Shown here in pieces: positions 6,181 through 6,196 of a stretch of 6,196 nucleotides of DNA; within the stretch, counting starts at the first letter, position 1; each line of letters begins with the position of its first letter. The DNA is from Methanosarcinales archaeon. GTDB taxonomy: Archaea; Halobacteriota; Methanosarcinia; Methanosarcinales; Methanogasteraceae. The stretch is taken from contig JAUVEF010000074.1 of assembly GCA_030594905.1 (NCBI GenBank), forward strand, positions 1 to 6,196. The letters are read 5' to 3'. Both the position numbers and the translations under genes were made by a program. The notes beneath the pieces are model-generated. The model made no database searches, had not been told where the DNA came from, and saw only the letters and a list, made by a program, of their open reading frames with translations.

Positions 6181-6196
6181 ACATGAAATGCAAACA

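Noticed and set aside
1..6196. CRISPR arrays, tRNA or rRNA genes, insertion sequences, intrinsic terminators
   Set aside because: No regularly spaced repeats, no cloverleaf or rRNA-like sequence, no transposase or terminal inverted repeats, and no hairpin followed by a U-run on the coding strand were seen. The operon appears to continue past the left edge.

Overview
The window looks like archaeal DNA, most likely from a methanogen or methanogen-related euryarchaeon (Methanomicrobia/Methanosarcinia type). Four things point that way: single-domain KaiC/RAD55-type ATPases, a multi-sensor hybrid histidine kinase, a response regulator whose output region resembles the methanogen output domain MetOD1, and an archaeal TATA-box promoter with GGTGA/GGGGG-type ribosome binding sites. 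The lineage is an inference from gene content and style; nothing in the window fixes the species.

All genes lie on the minus strand and read from right to left as one tightly packed unit. In order of transcription they are: a promoter region (about 6104-6180) with a TATA box flanked by two copies of a palindromic element; a KaiC-like ATPase (5362-6081); a second KaiC-like ATPase paralogous to it (4575-5297); a large membrane hybrid histidine kinase (1144-4530) with dCache, HAMP, GAF, HisKA, HATPase and two receiver domains; a stand-alone receiver protein (785-1147) whose ATG overlaps the kinase stop codon as ATGA; and a receiver-MetOD1-like response regulator (1 to about 763) that runs off the left edge. 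There is no gene-free stretch longer than about 115 bases, and the plus strand carries no convincing gene.

Together the genes form a signalling hub. An extracellular Cache sensor and an intracellular GAF domain feed one kinase core, which has four receivers around it (two in cis, two in trans). No gene in the window carries a DNA-binding domain, so the outputs are probably protein-protein. The pairing of KaiC-like ATPases with histidine kinases and receivers fits the published proposal that archaeal KaiC homologues act as signal-transduction hubs. The points most worth a second look are the apparently non-canonical start (ATA after a perfect Shine-Dalgarno) or frameshift of the last gene, the 63-bp-spaced palindromes around the promoter, and the near-identical 3' ends of the two KaiC-like genes.
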